Source: Polyangia bacterium (lineage in GTDB: Bacteria > Myxococcota_A > Polyangia > Nannocystales > Nannocystaceae). Taken from it: 64,000 nucleotides of DNA. Positions 32,101 to 41,122 of this stretch are shown piece by piece (position 1 is the stretch's first letter; each line of letters opens with the position of its first letter). The stretch lies in contig JAUHWG010000015.1 in NCBI GenBank assembly GCA_030424595.1, forward strand, positions 62,001 through 126,000, given 5' to 3'. The notes beneath the pieces are model-generated. The model was not told the DNA's origin, searched no databases, and saw nothing but the letters and a program-made list of their open reading frames with translations. The translations under genes were made by a program, and so were the position numbers.

Positions 32101-32157
32101 GACGAACATCCCGAGGGATCGGCGGCGGGGGGGCGGCGCTGCCTTTGTCGGTCGCAT
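29152..32157 (-). CDS. beta-lactamase-fold serine hydrolase lipoprotein with C-terminal repeat region
   Basis: A 1001-residue exported protein. The ATG at 32157 begins a signal that ends at LAAPTLAC, a probable lipidation site. Residues about 45-560 are a class C beta-lactamase/esterase fold: RIGSVTKGVVAAIV holds the S-x-x-K nucleophile, AVTVGHLLTHRSGLARS is typical, and VAYSNTGHALLGRVIDHL holds the Y-x-N. Residues about 600-1000 contain repeated short strands with alternating SDG, ADG and DDG turns (GITLAADGTFIALFSDGRAS, ARYSDGLWSRG) that look like a beta-propeller. The family includes D-aminopeptidases, esterases and penicillin-binding proteins, so peptidoglycan or ester hydrolysis is likely, not resistance. 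The propeller may target the enzyme. Confidence 0.85.
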   Translation of the reverse strand: MRPTKAAPPPRRRSLGMFVVGAAMAALAAPTLACEAEDDPLAREVPTSGRSSPVFAELDIAARQLVKWRCVGAGVLAVSYRGHRVYSRGFGKLRGSATPSEYRPGASDRCRDEWDPEAPVTPPETPMRIGSVTKGVVAAIVRPLVAARIGERAPGAYDNEFDAPLLDPTLDLLPASLRRYFHHPDDCPDELAHTCTPPPLASPGDAPPPEVSALCDPSVGADRRWPAVTVGHLLTHRSGLARSNAQWDEVIPERFAEVRGYSGRTDLEEAHELSREAFGAEPIERARSLTARALGVESDAVYFIGHHDQRDLMPVDQQLKVLAGRCLKRWPGAGVAYSNTGHALLGRVIDHLWAEAHGGDPSYSFAGRPGHPEEHARSTLARLIRDELKVDGGVESRHGLYGHQWYFPQGSAAEEPGEPEFRRWENGTYTPRWAPNYHFYCVWRGDRCDSSSWAVETLRWRWDLVQGSVPHWAGMNSDHYASGGLVGEASMMLELVNRFQIGRGVASGTRRSGWRSGTSHAGSITGGRAFLGRHGGVSNEIKLPPLDAEGRITDDFVNLEERTVKPERGVAFFFAVNQQDDARCGAECEEAYAAIEDVLRYTLTRIDWDDVRHLIDSRRRRVVGLTSGPQERPIAWYADGSVGLSDAWAGIGDLPRVASFQLPSTRIGDDVLGITLAADGTFIALFSDGRASLGALETSAGELLPRLHDARPRRFVLPAGLDPSMIVAVAADLDGRLVTWLHDQQWLRGDLDDLAADERGTYRVPPERSPEELADATFDGEGRVRAFFDDGSIAVGSPGDLGELIVHAPVAGVMAADGALVVLHRNGYLRALRPESLREAPLGAGWLALETPPEPNASHTPAVGPEDVVAIASDGAVTRVWLRGGRGQRGEVRLLADEERALGLVDGDLYAEIFTWQGDDAAIIDVAYSGDQALAWRRDGTLVDVSEQDLRGDNPRPFSLPPDRSLEELVGVTIVDGITYARYSDGLWSRGSAEALGSLDP

Positions 32158-32320
32158 CGGCTGGGTCTCGGCTCGGGTGCCCGCAAGTGTACGCCTCCGG
32201 TCACCTCCGGGTGATGTCGACCGTCGACCGCGACCAGGTGTCTCTTCAGGCAGGGAGGAGAGCGTGCTCCTGCGCCCATTCCGCGCGCACATTCGCCCAT
32301 GAAAATGTGTAAACCAACGC

Positions 32321-32349
32321 TTGACACTTTACGGTCGGTCCAACACTCT
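32321..32349 (+). promoter_or_regulatory. possible promoter of the reductase-MerR-oxygenase unit
   Basis: TTGACA at 32321-32326 is a perfect -35 box; 17 bases on, the -10 position (CACTCT) is poor, which is usual for MerR-controlled promoters. A short inverted repeat (GTAAA, 14 bases, TTTAC) overlaps it. Transcription would start about at the GTG 32357, giving a nearly leaderless message. Confidence 0.35.
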
Positions 32350-32356
32350 CATCCCC

Positions 32357-33619
32357 GTGCCGCTCCTCCGCCTTCAGCCCACCGATCGACGCCTCCGCGA
32401 CACCCTCGGCCAGGTTCGCCGGGACCTGCGGATGGTCGTCGACGGGTTTCGTGGTCGCCGCCCGAGCCCGGTCCTGGATCGACGCCCGCGGGGGGAGGCC
32501 TACGAGAGCACCCCCGCGGAGGGGGTGGAGCCCGCGCTCAGGGTGGGCCTCGGCGGCCGTCAGGTCGTCGTCGCCGAGCGGATCCAGGAGACCGCCGACG
32601 CCGTCACCCTGCTCCTCCGCGACCCTACAGGGGCGTCCTTTGACTTCGCCCCGGGCGCCTTCTTCACGGTCGTCTTGAGCTTGGAGGACGGCGAAGGCGG
32701 CGTCGAGGAGGTCCGGCGGGCGTACTCCGCCTCGAGCTCTGCGCTCGAGCCGGATCGTCTGGCGCTGACCTGCAAGCGGGTCGAGGGGGGGCGGGCCTCG
32801 ACCTACCTGAGCCAGAGCGCCGCGGTCGGTGACAGCCTCCGGATCCTGGGCCCCGCCGGCGCCTTCACCCTGGCGCCGCAGCCCGAGGCGACCCGCCGCC
32901 TGGTCCTCGTCGGCGGCGGCTCCGGGATCACGCCGCTGATGTCGATGATCCGGACCCTCCTGGTCGCTGAGCCAGGTTCGGAGCTGGCGCTGATCTACGG
33001 CAACCGAGCCCCAGAGTCGATCATCTTCCGCGACGGGCTGACCGCGCTGGCGAAGGCCCACCCCGGTCGCCTCCACCTCCGCCATGTCGTCGAGAGCGCC
33101 GAGCCCGGCTGGGGCGGCGGCGTCGGTCGCCTCGATCGCCAGGGCCTGGCCCCGGAGATCGCGGCGCTGCCGTGGCCGCACGACGAGGTCGACGGCTGGT
33201 ATGTCTGCGGCCCAGAGCCGATGCTGGCCGCCGCCCGCGAGCTCCTCGTCGAGCTGGGCGTCGGCCCCGAGCGCCTGCACGAGGAGCGCTTCTCGGCGCC
33301 GCAGCGCCGCGCTGCGACGCCGACCCGCGGCGAGGTCGCGGCTCCGGTGACGATCCGCCGCAGGGACCGACCCGATGCCCCGAGCGCGGTCGTGATCGTC
33401 CAGGCCGGCGCGACCCTCCTGGAGGCGGCGACGGCCGCGGGCCAGGAGCTCCCCTTCTCCTGCGCGGTCGGGGGCTGTGGCGCCTGCCGAGTCCGGGTGC
33501 TCGAGGGCGAGGTGGTGATGGACGAGCCCAATTGCCTGACGGCGGAGGAGCGGGCGCAGGGCTTCGCCCTGACCTGCTGCGGCGCCCCGCTCGGCCCCTG
33601 CTCGATCGAGGTCGGATGA
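32357..33619 (+). CDS. ferredoxin-NAD(P)H reductase fused to 2Fe-2S ferredoxin
   Basis: An electron-transfer protein of about 420 aa that moves electrons from NAD(P)H through FAD to a plant-type iron-sulphur cluster. The FAD domain (EVRRAYSASSSALEPDRLAL), NAD-binding domain (RLVLVGGGSGITPLMSMIR, DGWYVCGPEPML) and C-terminal ferredoxin (SCAVGGCGACRVRVLEGE, then LTCCGAP) are in the order seen in PaaE/Hmp-type reductases. Three cluster Cys lie in CAVGGCGAC and the fourth in TCC. GTG 32357 and TTG 32321 are possible starts. Its stop overlaps the MerR start (ATGA), and a diiron oxygenase follows, which it probably reduces. Confidence 0.92.
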   Translation: MPLLRLQPTDRRLRDTLGQVRRDLRMVVDGFRGRRPSPVLDRRPRGEAYESTPAEGVEPALRVGLGGRQVVVAERIQETADAVTLLLRDPTGASFDFAPGAFFTVVLSLEDGEGGVEEVRRAYSASSSALEPDRLALTCKRVEGGRASTYLSQSAAVGDSLRILGPAGAFTLAPQPEATRRLVLVGGGSGITPLMSMIRTLLVAEPGSELALIYGNRAPESIIFRDGLTALAKAHPGRLHLRHVVESAEPGWGGGVGRLDRQGLAPEIAALPWPHDEVDGWYVCGPEPMLAAARELLVELGVGPERLHEERFSAPQRRAATPTRGEVAAPVTIRRRDRPDAPSAVVIVQAGATLLEAATAAGQELPFSCAVGGCGACRVRVLEGEVVMDEPNCLTAEERAQGFALTCCGAPLGPCSIEVG

Positions 33620-34359
33620 TGGGCGGGCAAGCGACCAAGCCCGCGAGCGTCGATCGCGAGCGCTATCCCTACAAGATGCGTGATCTGTGTGATGAGACAG
33701 GTCTCGATCGGCAGGCGATCCACTTCTACATCCAGCAGGGCCTGGTCCCGGAGGGGTTCAAGACCGGGCGCAACATGGCCTACTACGGGCCCGAGCACCT
33801 CGATCGGATCCGCCTGATCCGCAAGCTGCAGCAGGAGCGATTCCTCCCGCTGAAGGCGATCAAGGCGATGTTTGACGGCCGCGACGAGAGCTTCACGCCG
33901 GAGCAGCGCAGCCTCCTCGCGGACGTCCGGCCGCACCTGGAGGCGGTCCTCGGCGGAGGCGATCGGCAGACCGTCGCCGCGGCGGAGCTCCTCGCGGCCC
34001 ACGGGCTCAGCAAGGACGAGCTCCTCGCGCTCGACAAGCTCGGCCTCCTGACGACGATGAAGGTCGACGGCGAGCTCCGGGTCGCCTCGCAGGACGCCTG
34101 GATGATCGAGCTGTGGGGCGGGCTGCGCAGCGCAGGCCTCAGCCGCGAGCTCGGCTTTGAGGTCGCCGACCTCGCGCTCTACGAGGAGGCGATAGGCTCC
34201 CTCCTGGAGCAGGAGGTGTCGATGATCGTCCCGCGCCTGTCCCACCTGCCGCCGGCCGAGGCCGCGAGCCTGGTCGAGCGGGCGCTGCCGCTGATCAACG
34301 TCTTCCTCGCCCGCTACCACCTGACCCGGGTGCGCAACTTCTTCTCTGCGCTCGACTGA
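33616..34359 (+). CDS. MerR-family regulator
   Basis: A 247-residue DNA-binding protein. The N-terminal winged helix starts with YPYKMRDLCDETGLDRQAIH, then FYIQQGLVPEGFKTGRNMAY and RIRLIRKLQQERFLPLKAIK, typical of MerR. The C-terminal 150 residues are helical, with no Cys-rich metal site, so the signal is probably an organic ligand. The ATG overlaps the reductase stop by ATGA, which implies translational coupling. It likely controls the reductase-oxygenase unit from the promoter at 32321. Confidence 0.9.
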   Translation: MMGGQATKPASVDRERYPYKMRDLCDETGLDRQAIHFYIQQGLVPEGFKTGRNMAYYGPEHLDRIRLIRKLQQERFLPLKAIKAMFDGRDESFTPEQRSLLADVRPHLEAVLGGGDRQTVAAAELLAAHGLSKDELLALDKLGLLTTMKVDGELRVASQDAWMIELWGGLRSAGLSRELGFEVADLALYEEAIGSLLEQEVSMIVPRLSHLPPAEAASLVERALPLINVFLARYHLTRVRNFFSALD

Positions 34360-34525
34360 GGAGCCCGCGCCGGGCCTCCTCGTCCTGCCTCTCCGTCTTC
34401 TCCTGCTTGTCTCTCTGTCATCTGCCTCTGTCATCTGCCTCTGTCCTCTCCCTCTTCGTCGCTGACTGTCGCTGACCGCCGATCGCCGATCACCGATCGC
34501 CGATCGCCACCAAGGAGCCGCTGCC

Positions 34526-35713
<1,188 letters not shown>

Positions 35714-35873
35714 GCTCGGGCCCGAGCGCTGGGCTCAGAGCCGCGAGGGGCGCGCGTTCGCGGGAGAGGCTGAGCGACGCTCAGAAGACCTTCTAGGGCG
35801 CGTCCTGGGGCGTGTTAGCGCCGGCCCGCGCGCGATCTCGGCACGGCCGACGCGCCTGTGCTAATTGCCGCGC

Positions 35874-37892
35874 GTGCTCGCGTATCTCCACGTCCGTGGC
35901 CTCGCGCTCCTCGACGATGTCGCCCTCGAGCTCGGCCCGGGGATGAACGTCCTCACCGGTGAGACCGGCGCGGGCAAGTCGATCATCGTCGACGCGCTCA
36001 CCCTCCTCCGCGGCGCCCGAGGTCGGGCGGAGCTAGTCCGCAAGGGGGCGAGCTCGGCCCGGGTCGAGGCCCAGTTCGAGCTCGACGACAGCTCCCGCGC
36101 TCGGATCGAAGAGGCCGTCACCTCCCTCGACCTCGATCCGTCGTGGCGCGAGGGGCTGGTCATCGAGCGGGTGGTCGGCAAGGCCGGCCGCGGGCGCTCG
36201 GTGATCCACTCGCGCTTGACCACGCAGGGGATGCTCGAGCGGGTCGGCGGCGAGCTCGTCGACATCTGCTCGCAGCACGAGTACCACTCGCTGACCAACG
36301 TCAGCCGCCACCTCGACCTGCTCGACGCCTACGCTGGCCTCGACCGGGTCGACGGTCCGCGCCGCGAGTACACGGCGGCCTACGAGGCATGGCACGGCTG
36401 CACCCGCTCGCTCGCGGCGCTCCGGGAGCGGACCCGCGAGGGGGTCGCCCGCGCGGACTACCTCCGCTTTCAGATCGAGGAGATCGAGCGGGTCGCGCCG
36501 ATCCCCGGCGAGTACGAGGCCCTCCGCGAGCGCCTGACCCTCCTCCGCGACGCGCAGCGCTGGGTCGCCTTCGCCCGCCAGGCCCACGAGATGCTCTACG
36601 AGGCCGACGACGCGATCGCGGCCCGCCTCGCCGGGCTGGTCGACGAGGCCCGCCGCGGCCCCGGCTCCTCGCACCTCTTGGCCGAGATCGGCGAGCAGCT
36701 CTCGACCGCCCAGATCGCCTGCGAGGAGGCCGCGTCGGCGGCCAACCGCTTCGCCGCCGAGGTCGAGATCGAGCCGGGGGAGCTCGACCTGGCCGAAGAG
36801 CGCCTGCACGAGCTGGAGAGCCTGCGGCGCAAGCACCGGGTCGATCTCGACGAGCTGGCGGAGCGGGCAGAGACGATGCGGGCGGAGCTGACCGAGCTCG
36901 ACAACGCCGACGAGCACCTCGAGGCGCTCGCCGCCCGCGAGCAGGAGCTGCGGGCGCGGCTGGGCGAGCATGCGAAGGTGCTGAGCGACGCCCGCCGAGG
37001 CGCGAGCGCAGAGCTGGCCCGGGCGATCGAGGGGGAGCTGCGGGCGCTTCACCTCGCCGACGCCCGCCTCGAGGTGAGGGTGGAGGCGCTGGCGGAGCCG
37101 GGCCCGCGGGGCGCCGACCAGGTCGAGTTTCTCTTCACGGCGAACCGCGGCGAGGCTGCGGCGCCGCTGACCAAGGTCGCCTCCGGCGGAGAGCTCTCGC
37201 GGGTCTTGCTCGCCTTCAAGGGGGTCTTGGCGACCGGCGATCACATCACGACCTACGTCTTCGACGAGGTCGACGCGGGGGTGGGGGGCGCGGTCGCGGA
37301 GGCGATCGGGCGTCGCCTCTACGCGGCCTCGCGGGGGCGTCAGGTCCTCTGCATCACCCACCTGCCGCAGATCGCCGCCTTCGCCGACGCCCACTTTCGC
37401 GTCGACAAGGTCGCCCTGGAGGGGCGGACCGTCACCCGCGTCGAGCGTCTCGCCGACGGCGCCCGGGTGGAGGAGCTGGCGCGGATGCTCGGCGGATCGC
37501 GGGTGACCGCGAGCGCCCGCGAGCACGCGGTCCAGCTGATCGCCGAGGCGAGGCGGACGCCCGGAGACGACGGGGCGAGGGGCCAGACGGCGAAGACGGC
37601 GAAGACGGCGACGCCGGCGAAGACAAAGACGCCAGCGAAGACGAAGACGCCAGCGAAGACGAAGACGAAGACGAAGACCGTCTCGAGGACGGCGACGGCG
37701 TCGGCATCCAAGGCCGCGGTCAAGAGCGCTTCGACGGCCGCGCTCGGGGTCGAGGTCAAGGGCGGGGCCGGGGGCCGGGCGAAGACGGGATCGAAGGCGA
37801 AGCCCACGGCGAAGCCCAAGGCGAAGCCCAAGGCGGATCGCCCGGCGAAGGCGAAGAGCGGGCGAGGGCGTCGCGCTCGGGCCAAGGATTGA
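35874..37892 (+). CDS. recN: DNA repair protein RecN with Lys/Ala-rich tail
   Basis: An SMC-like ATPase that acts in repair of double-strand breaks. The first 560 residues are a full RecN: LNVLTGETGAGKS-type Walker A (MNVLTGETGAGKSIIVDAL), a central coiled coil, the signature SGGELSRVLLAFKGVLA and Walker B TYVFDEVDAGVGGAVAEAI, then ITHLPQIAAFA. About 110 extra residues follow, with repeats AKTKTPAKTKTPAKTK and AKPTAKPKAKPKAD like histone H1, which is not usual for RecN and may give DNA affinity. GTG 35874 matches the usual RecN start (LAYLHVRGLALLDD); TTG 35865 is possible. The stop TGA overlaps the MATE start by one base. Confidence 0.96.
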   Translation: MLAYLHVRGLALLDDVALELGPGMNVLTGETGAGKSIIVDALTLLRGARGRAELVRKGASSARVEAQFELDDSSRARIEEAVTSLDLDPSWREGLVIERVVGKAGRGRSVIHSRLTTQGMLERVGGELVDICSQHEYHSLTNVSRHLDLLDAYAGLDRVDGPRREYTAAYEAWHGCTRSLAALRERTREGVARADYLRFQIEEIERVAPIPGEYEALRERLTLLRDAQRWVAFARQAHEMLYEADDAIAARLAGLVDEARRGPGSSHLLAEIGEQLSTAQIACEEAASAANRFAAEVEIEPGELDLAEERLHELESLRRKHRVDLDELAERAETMRAELTELDNADEHLEALAAREQELRARLGEHAKVLSDARRGASAELARAIEGELRALHLADARLEVRVEALAEPGPRGADQVEFLFTANRGEAAAPLTKVASGGELSRVLLAFKGVLATGDHITTYVFDEVDAGVGGAVAEAIGRRLYAASRGRQVLCITHLPQIAAFADAHFRVDKVALEGRTVTRVERLADGARVEELARMLGGSRVTASAREHAVQLIAEARRTPGDDGARGQTAKTAKTATPAKTKTPAKTKTPAKTKTKTKTVSRTATASASKAAVKSASTAALGVEVKGGAGGRAKTGSKAKPTAKPKAKPKADRPAKAKSGRGRRARAKD

Positions 37893-39304
37893 TGCCAGAG
37901 CCCTCGCAGACCCCGGCTCCGGCGCCGACGCTGGGGGCGGAGCTGCGGACCTTGATCCGCCTCGCGCTGCCGATCGTCATCACCCAGGTGGGGACGATGA
38001 TCCTCGGGGTCGTCGACACCTTGATGGTCGGTCGGCTCGGGGTCGACGCCCTCGCCGCGACCGCGCTCGGCAACGTCTGGTTGATGGGCACCATGGTCTT
38101 CGGCATGGGGGTGATGCTCGGGCTCGATCCGATCATCACCCAGGCCTACGGCGCCGACGACGGTCCGCGTCAGGGGCTCGCGCTGCAGCGCGGCCTGGTC
38201 CTGGCGATGCTCCTCAGCGCGCCCATCGCTTGCCTGTGGTGGATGACCGAGCCGACCCTCATCGCCCTGGGTCAGGCCCCCGAGCTGGCGGCGCTGGCCG
38301 GGACCTATGTCGAGGTCCAGATCCCGAGCATCCCCGCGTTCCTCGGCTTCTTCGCCCTCCGTCAGTACCTCCAGGGGCGCGGCGACGTGAGCCCGGCGAT
38401 GTGGGTGATCCTCGGGGCCAACCTCGTCAACGTCGGCGCCAACGAGGTGCTGATCTTCGGCGGCCTCGGGATCCCGGCGCTCGGCGTCGAGGGGGCTGGG
38501 ATGGCGACGGCGTTGACCCGCTACGTTCTCCTCATCGCCCTCGCCCTCGCGGTCCGCGGGCTCCGCCTCCACGAGGGCGCCTGGCCGCGCTGGAGCCGAG
38601 CGGCGTTCGACCCGGCAGGTCTGCGCGAGATCCTCTTCTACGGGATCCCGGTCGGGGTTCAGATCGGCCTCGAGATGTGGGCCTTCCAGGCGACGACGCT
38701 CCTCGCCGGCTGGGTCGGCGAGGTCTCCCTGGCGGCGCACACGATCGCCCTGAACATGTCCTCGCTGAGCTTCATGGTGCCGCTCGGGGTGGGGATGGCG
38801 GCGGTGACCCGGGTCGGCAATCTGATCGGCGCGGGCCGCTTCGCCGCGGCCCAGCGCGGCGCCTGGGTGGCGCTCGGGGTCGGCGCTGGGATGTCCTTCC
38901 TGTCGGCGACCCTCTTCATCGTTCTCAGCGATGAGATCGCGGGGCTCTACAGCGAGGATCTCCAGGTGGTCGCCCTCGCCGCGGGGCTCCTGCCGATCGC
39001 CGCCTGCTTCCAGCTCTTTGACGGGGTGCAGGTCGTCGGCGGCGGGGTCCTCCGGGGCATGGGCCGGACTCGGCCAGCGGCCGCCTTCAACCTTGTCGGC
39101 TACTACGTGCTCGGCCTGCCGCTCGCGATCTGGTTGACGTTTGAGGTCGGCCTCGGGGTCTCGGGGCTCTGGTGGGGCTTGACCTTCGCGCTCGGGGTGA
39201 TCGCGCTGCTCTTGATGTTCTGGATCAAGCGGCGCGGTCCAGCCTCGATGGCGCCGCCGGAGCGGCCCTCGGGCGGAGCGTCCGGGCAGGGAGCGCAGGG
39301 ATAG
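37892..39304 (+). CDS. MATE-family multidrug/cation exporter
   Basis: An inner-membrane antiporter of 470 aa with 12 hydrophobic segments in two related halves, which exports organic cations or drugs against Na+ or H+. The first half opens with LIRLALPIVITQVGTMILGV and DTLMVGRLGVDALAATALGN, the typical MATE motif, and the second half has AAHTIALNMSSLSFMVPLGV. ATG 37892 shares its A with the recN stop codon (TGATG), so translation is probably coupled. The recN link looks positional; the substrate is not known. Confidence 0.95.
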   Translation: MPEPSQTPAPAPTLGAELRTLIRLALPIVITQVGTMILGVVDTLMVGRLGVDALAATALGNVWLMGTMVFGMGVMLGLDPIITQAYGADDGPRQGLALQRGLVLAMLLSAPIACLWWMTEPTLIALGQAPELAALAGTYVEVQIPSIPAFLGFFALRQYLQGRGDVSPAMWVILGANLVNVGANEVLIFGGLGIPALGVEGAGMATALTRYVLLIALALAVRGLRLHEGAWPRWSRAAFDPAGLREILFYGIPVGVQIGLEMWAFQATTLLAGWVGEVSLAAHTIALNMSSLSFMVPLGVGMAAVTRVGNLIGAGRFAAAQRGAWVALGVGAGMSFLSATLFIVLSDEIAGLYSEDLQVVALAAGLLPIAACFQLFDGVQVVGGGVLRGMGRTRPAAAFNLVGYYVLGLPLAIWLTFEVGLGVSGLWWGLTFALGVIALLLMFWIKRRGPASMAPPERPSGGASGQGAQG

Positions 39305-39698
39305 GAGGGATAGGAGGGCAGGCCTCGCCCCGACGTTCTCAGGCGCGCGGATCCTGGGGCGTGTCGCGAGGAGCGGTGGGCCCCGCTGGATGTCGGTCGG
39401 ACCCGCTCGCTCCGACGTGTCGCGACGATCACGGTCCGTCGCGGCGGACTCCTGGCTCTCGGGGCTGGTAGCGTTGGCGGGCGCGCGGTCTTGGGGACGC
39501 CTCGCGCAGGCGAGGATGAGGCCGCGAGATCGTCATCGTTTGGTCTCCGACGGCGAAGGCGACGGTCGAGCGAGGACCGGTCCTGAGGCCCCAGGACCGG
39601 GGTCACGGGCGATCTCTGCGCTGTTGCGAATTGCTTCACACCGCCGCGAAGAGATGACGAATTACCCCCGGGGGGCGGACGGGTCAGGATCCCTGGCG
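39305..39698. other. 394-bp intergenic region
   Basis: Three GATAGGAGG-type direct repeats occur at about 39299-39320. I see no gene; the long open frame that crosses it continues into the lipoprotein gene but has no coding character before about 39654. Confidence 0.5.
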
Positions 39699-40862
39699 AT
39701 GAACGCCGGACGCCCGTCGATGGTCAGCCTCCTCCTCGTCCTCTGCGTCGGCTGCGGCGGATTTGATCCGCCCGGAGGCGGAGGAGGAGGCGGAGGCGGA
39801 GGGACCGGCGGAGGGACCGGCGACGGGTCGAGCTCAGGCGCGGCCACGGTCGCTGCTACGGGTACCGACGGATCGTCGAGCGGCGGAGGGGCGACACAGA
39901 CGGGGGAGGGCTCGAGCGGCGCTGCAACAGGAGACCCGTCGACCTCCACGTCGACGGGCGGGGGGAGCTCAGGGACCAGCTCCGGCGGAGGCTCGGAGTC
40001 GTCGGGGGCGCCGGAGAGGGGGTCGAGCTGCGCCCAGCCCGAGGTCCCGTGGGAGTGGGAGGGCTGGCCCTCGACCGCGATGTGGGGCAGCGGACCGGAG
40101 GAAGTATGGTCGGTCGACCCAGCGCTCGGCGCTCTTCGACGCTACGACGGCGCGACGTGGAAGGTCGTCGACGTCGGGATCGCGGCCTTCCTCCCGGTGA
40201 GCGTGACCGGGAGCGGGGCCGACGAGATCTATGTCGCGGCGAGCGACGGCCTTGTCATCCGCTACGACGGCGCGTGGCAGCCCGACGGTGAGGTCATGGC
40301 CGCGCCTGTGCTCGCGGCGACAGGGCCGGGGACGGTCATCGCCGTCGGCGATGGGGACACAGTCATGGTCCGTGAGGAGGGCCTTTGGAAGCCCCAGGCC
40401 CTGCCGCTCGAGGCTTCGCTCCATGGCGTCGCCGGGGGCGGCCCGGACCACGTCTTCGCGGTCGGCGAGGGGGGTACGGCGCTCTTCTGGGACGGAGCCC
40501 TGTGGAGCGAGCTGGCGTCGCCGACGATGGCGAGCTTGAGAGGGGCGGCGATGTTGACCGAGGAGAGCGCGGTCGCGGTCGGCGATGGCGGCGTCATCCT
40601 CCGGCTCGAGGCGGACGGGATCACCAGCATGGAGCCGCTGCCCGCCCCCTATACGAAGCTCGGGATGCGCGGGGTGTGGGCGACCGACGATCGCGTCTTC
40701 GCGATCAGCGTCCAGACCCTCCACTACTTCGACGGCGAGGCCTGGAGCGCGCGCCTCTTGCCGTTCTTTGACAGCAGCGCCGCGGTCTGGGCGGCGAGCG
40801 CCCATGACGTCCATGTCGGCGGGCTCCAGCACGCGAGCCTGCACTGTCGGGTGTCCCCCTGA
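39699..40862 (+). CDS. lipoprotein with beta-propeller-like repeats
   Basis: A 387-residue predicted lipoprotein: signal MVSLLLVLCVGC (lipobox CVGC), a run of ten Gly, and about 90 residues of Gly/Ser/Thr linker. The rest is made of repeated strands of about 40-50 residues: MWGSGPEEVWSVD, VTGSGADEIYVAASDG, GGGPDHVFAVGEGG and MRGVWATDDRVFAISV, typical of secreted propellers common in myxobacteria. The function is not known. Starts at ATG 39699; ATG 39654 and ATG 39720 are alternatives, the last of which would directly begin the hydrophobic part. Confidence 0.85.
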   Translation: MNAGRPSMVSLLLVLCVGCGGFDPPGGGGGGGGGGTGGGTGDGSSSGAATVAATGTDGSSSGGGATQTGEGSSGAATGDPSTSTSTGGGSSGTSSGGGSESSGAPERGSSCAQPEVPWEWEGWPSTAMWGSGPEEVWSVDPALGALRRYDGATWKVVDVGIAAFLPVSVTGSGADEIYVAASDGLVIRYDGAWQPDGEVMAAPVLAATGPGTVIAVGDGDTVMVREEGLWKPQALPLEASLHGVAGGGPDHVFAVGEGGTALFWDGALWSELASPTMASLRGAAMLTEESAVAVGDGGVILRLEADGITSMEPLPAPYTKLGMRGVWATDDRVFAISVQTLHYFDGEAWSARLLPFFDSSAAVWAASAHDVHVGGLQHASLHCRVSP

Positions 40863-41008
40863 GGCGGACTCTGGCCTCGTAGGCGCTTCGGGGCCTTTCG
40901 ACACGGTCCTCGCAGAAGCGGGCGAAGATCTCGTACATCGCCGAGAGGGCGACCGGCTTTGCACGTGAGCGCGAGGGCGCCCGCCTGCCTGCACTGTGGG
41001 GGTCTCGG

Positions 41009-41056
41009 CCTGAGCCTCGGCCTGAGCCTCGCTCTGAGCCTCGCTCTGAGCCTCGC
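41009..41056. repeat. 12-bp tandem repeat, 4 units
   Basis: Four units of CTGAGCCTCG(G/C)C type lie in the 260-bp gap between the propeller lipoprotein and the histidine kinase, which converge here. Confidence 0.8.
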
Positions 41057-41074
41057 TCTGGATTCTCTGGAGAG

Positions 41075-41089
41075 GCCTCCTCAGGAGGC
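41075..41089 (-). terminator. possible terminator of the kinase operon
   Basis: GCCTCC, TCA, GGAGGC forms a small hairpin just past the kinase stop on the minus strand. There is no T-tract, so support is weak. Confidence 0.3.
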
Positions 41090-41122
41090 TTCAGCGGACA
41101 CCCGGCAGAAGCGGGCGAGCAC

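Noticed and set aside
36143..37891. Large frame in phase with the MATE gene across recN
   Set aside because: It is the out-of-frame reading of recN; the MATE protein begins at the ATG that overlaps the recN stop.
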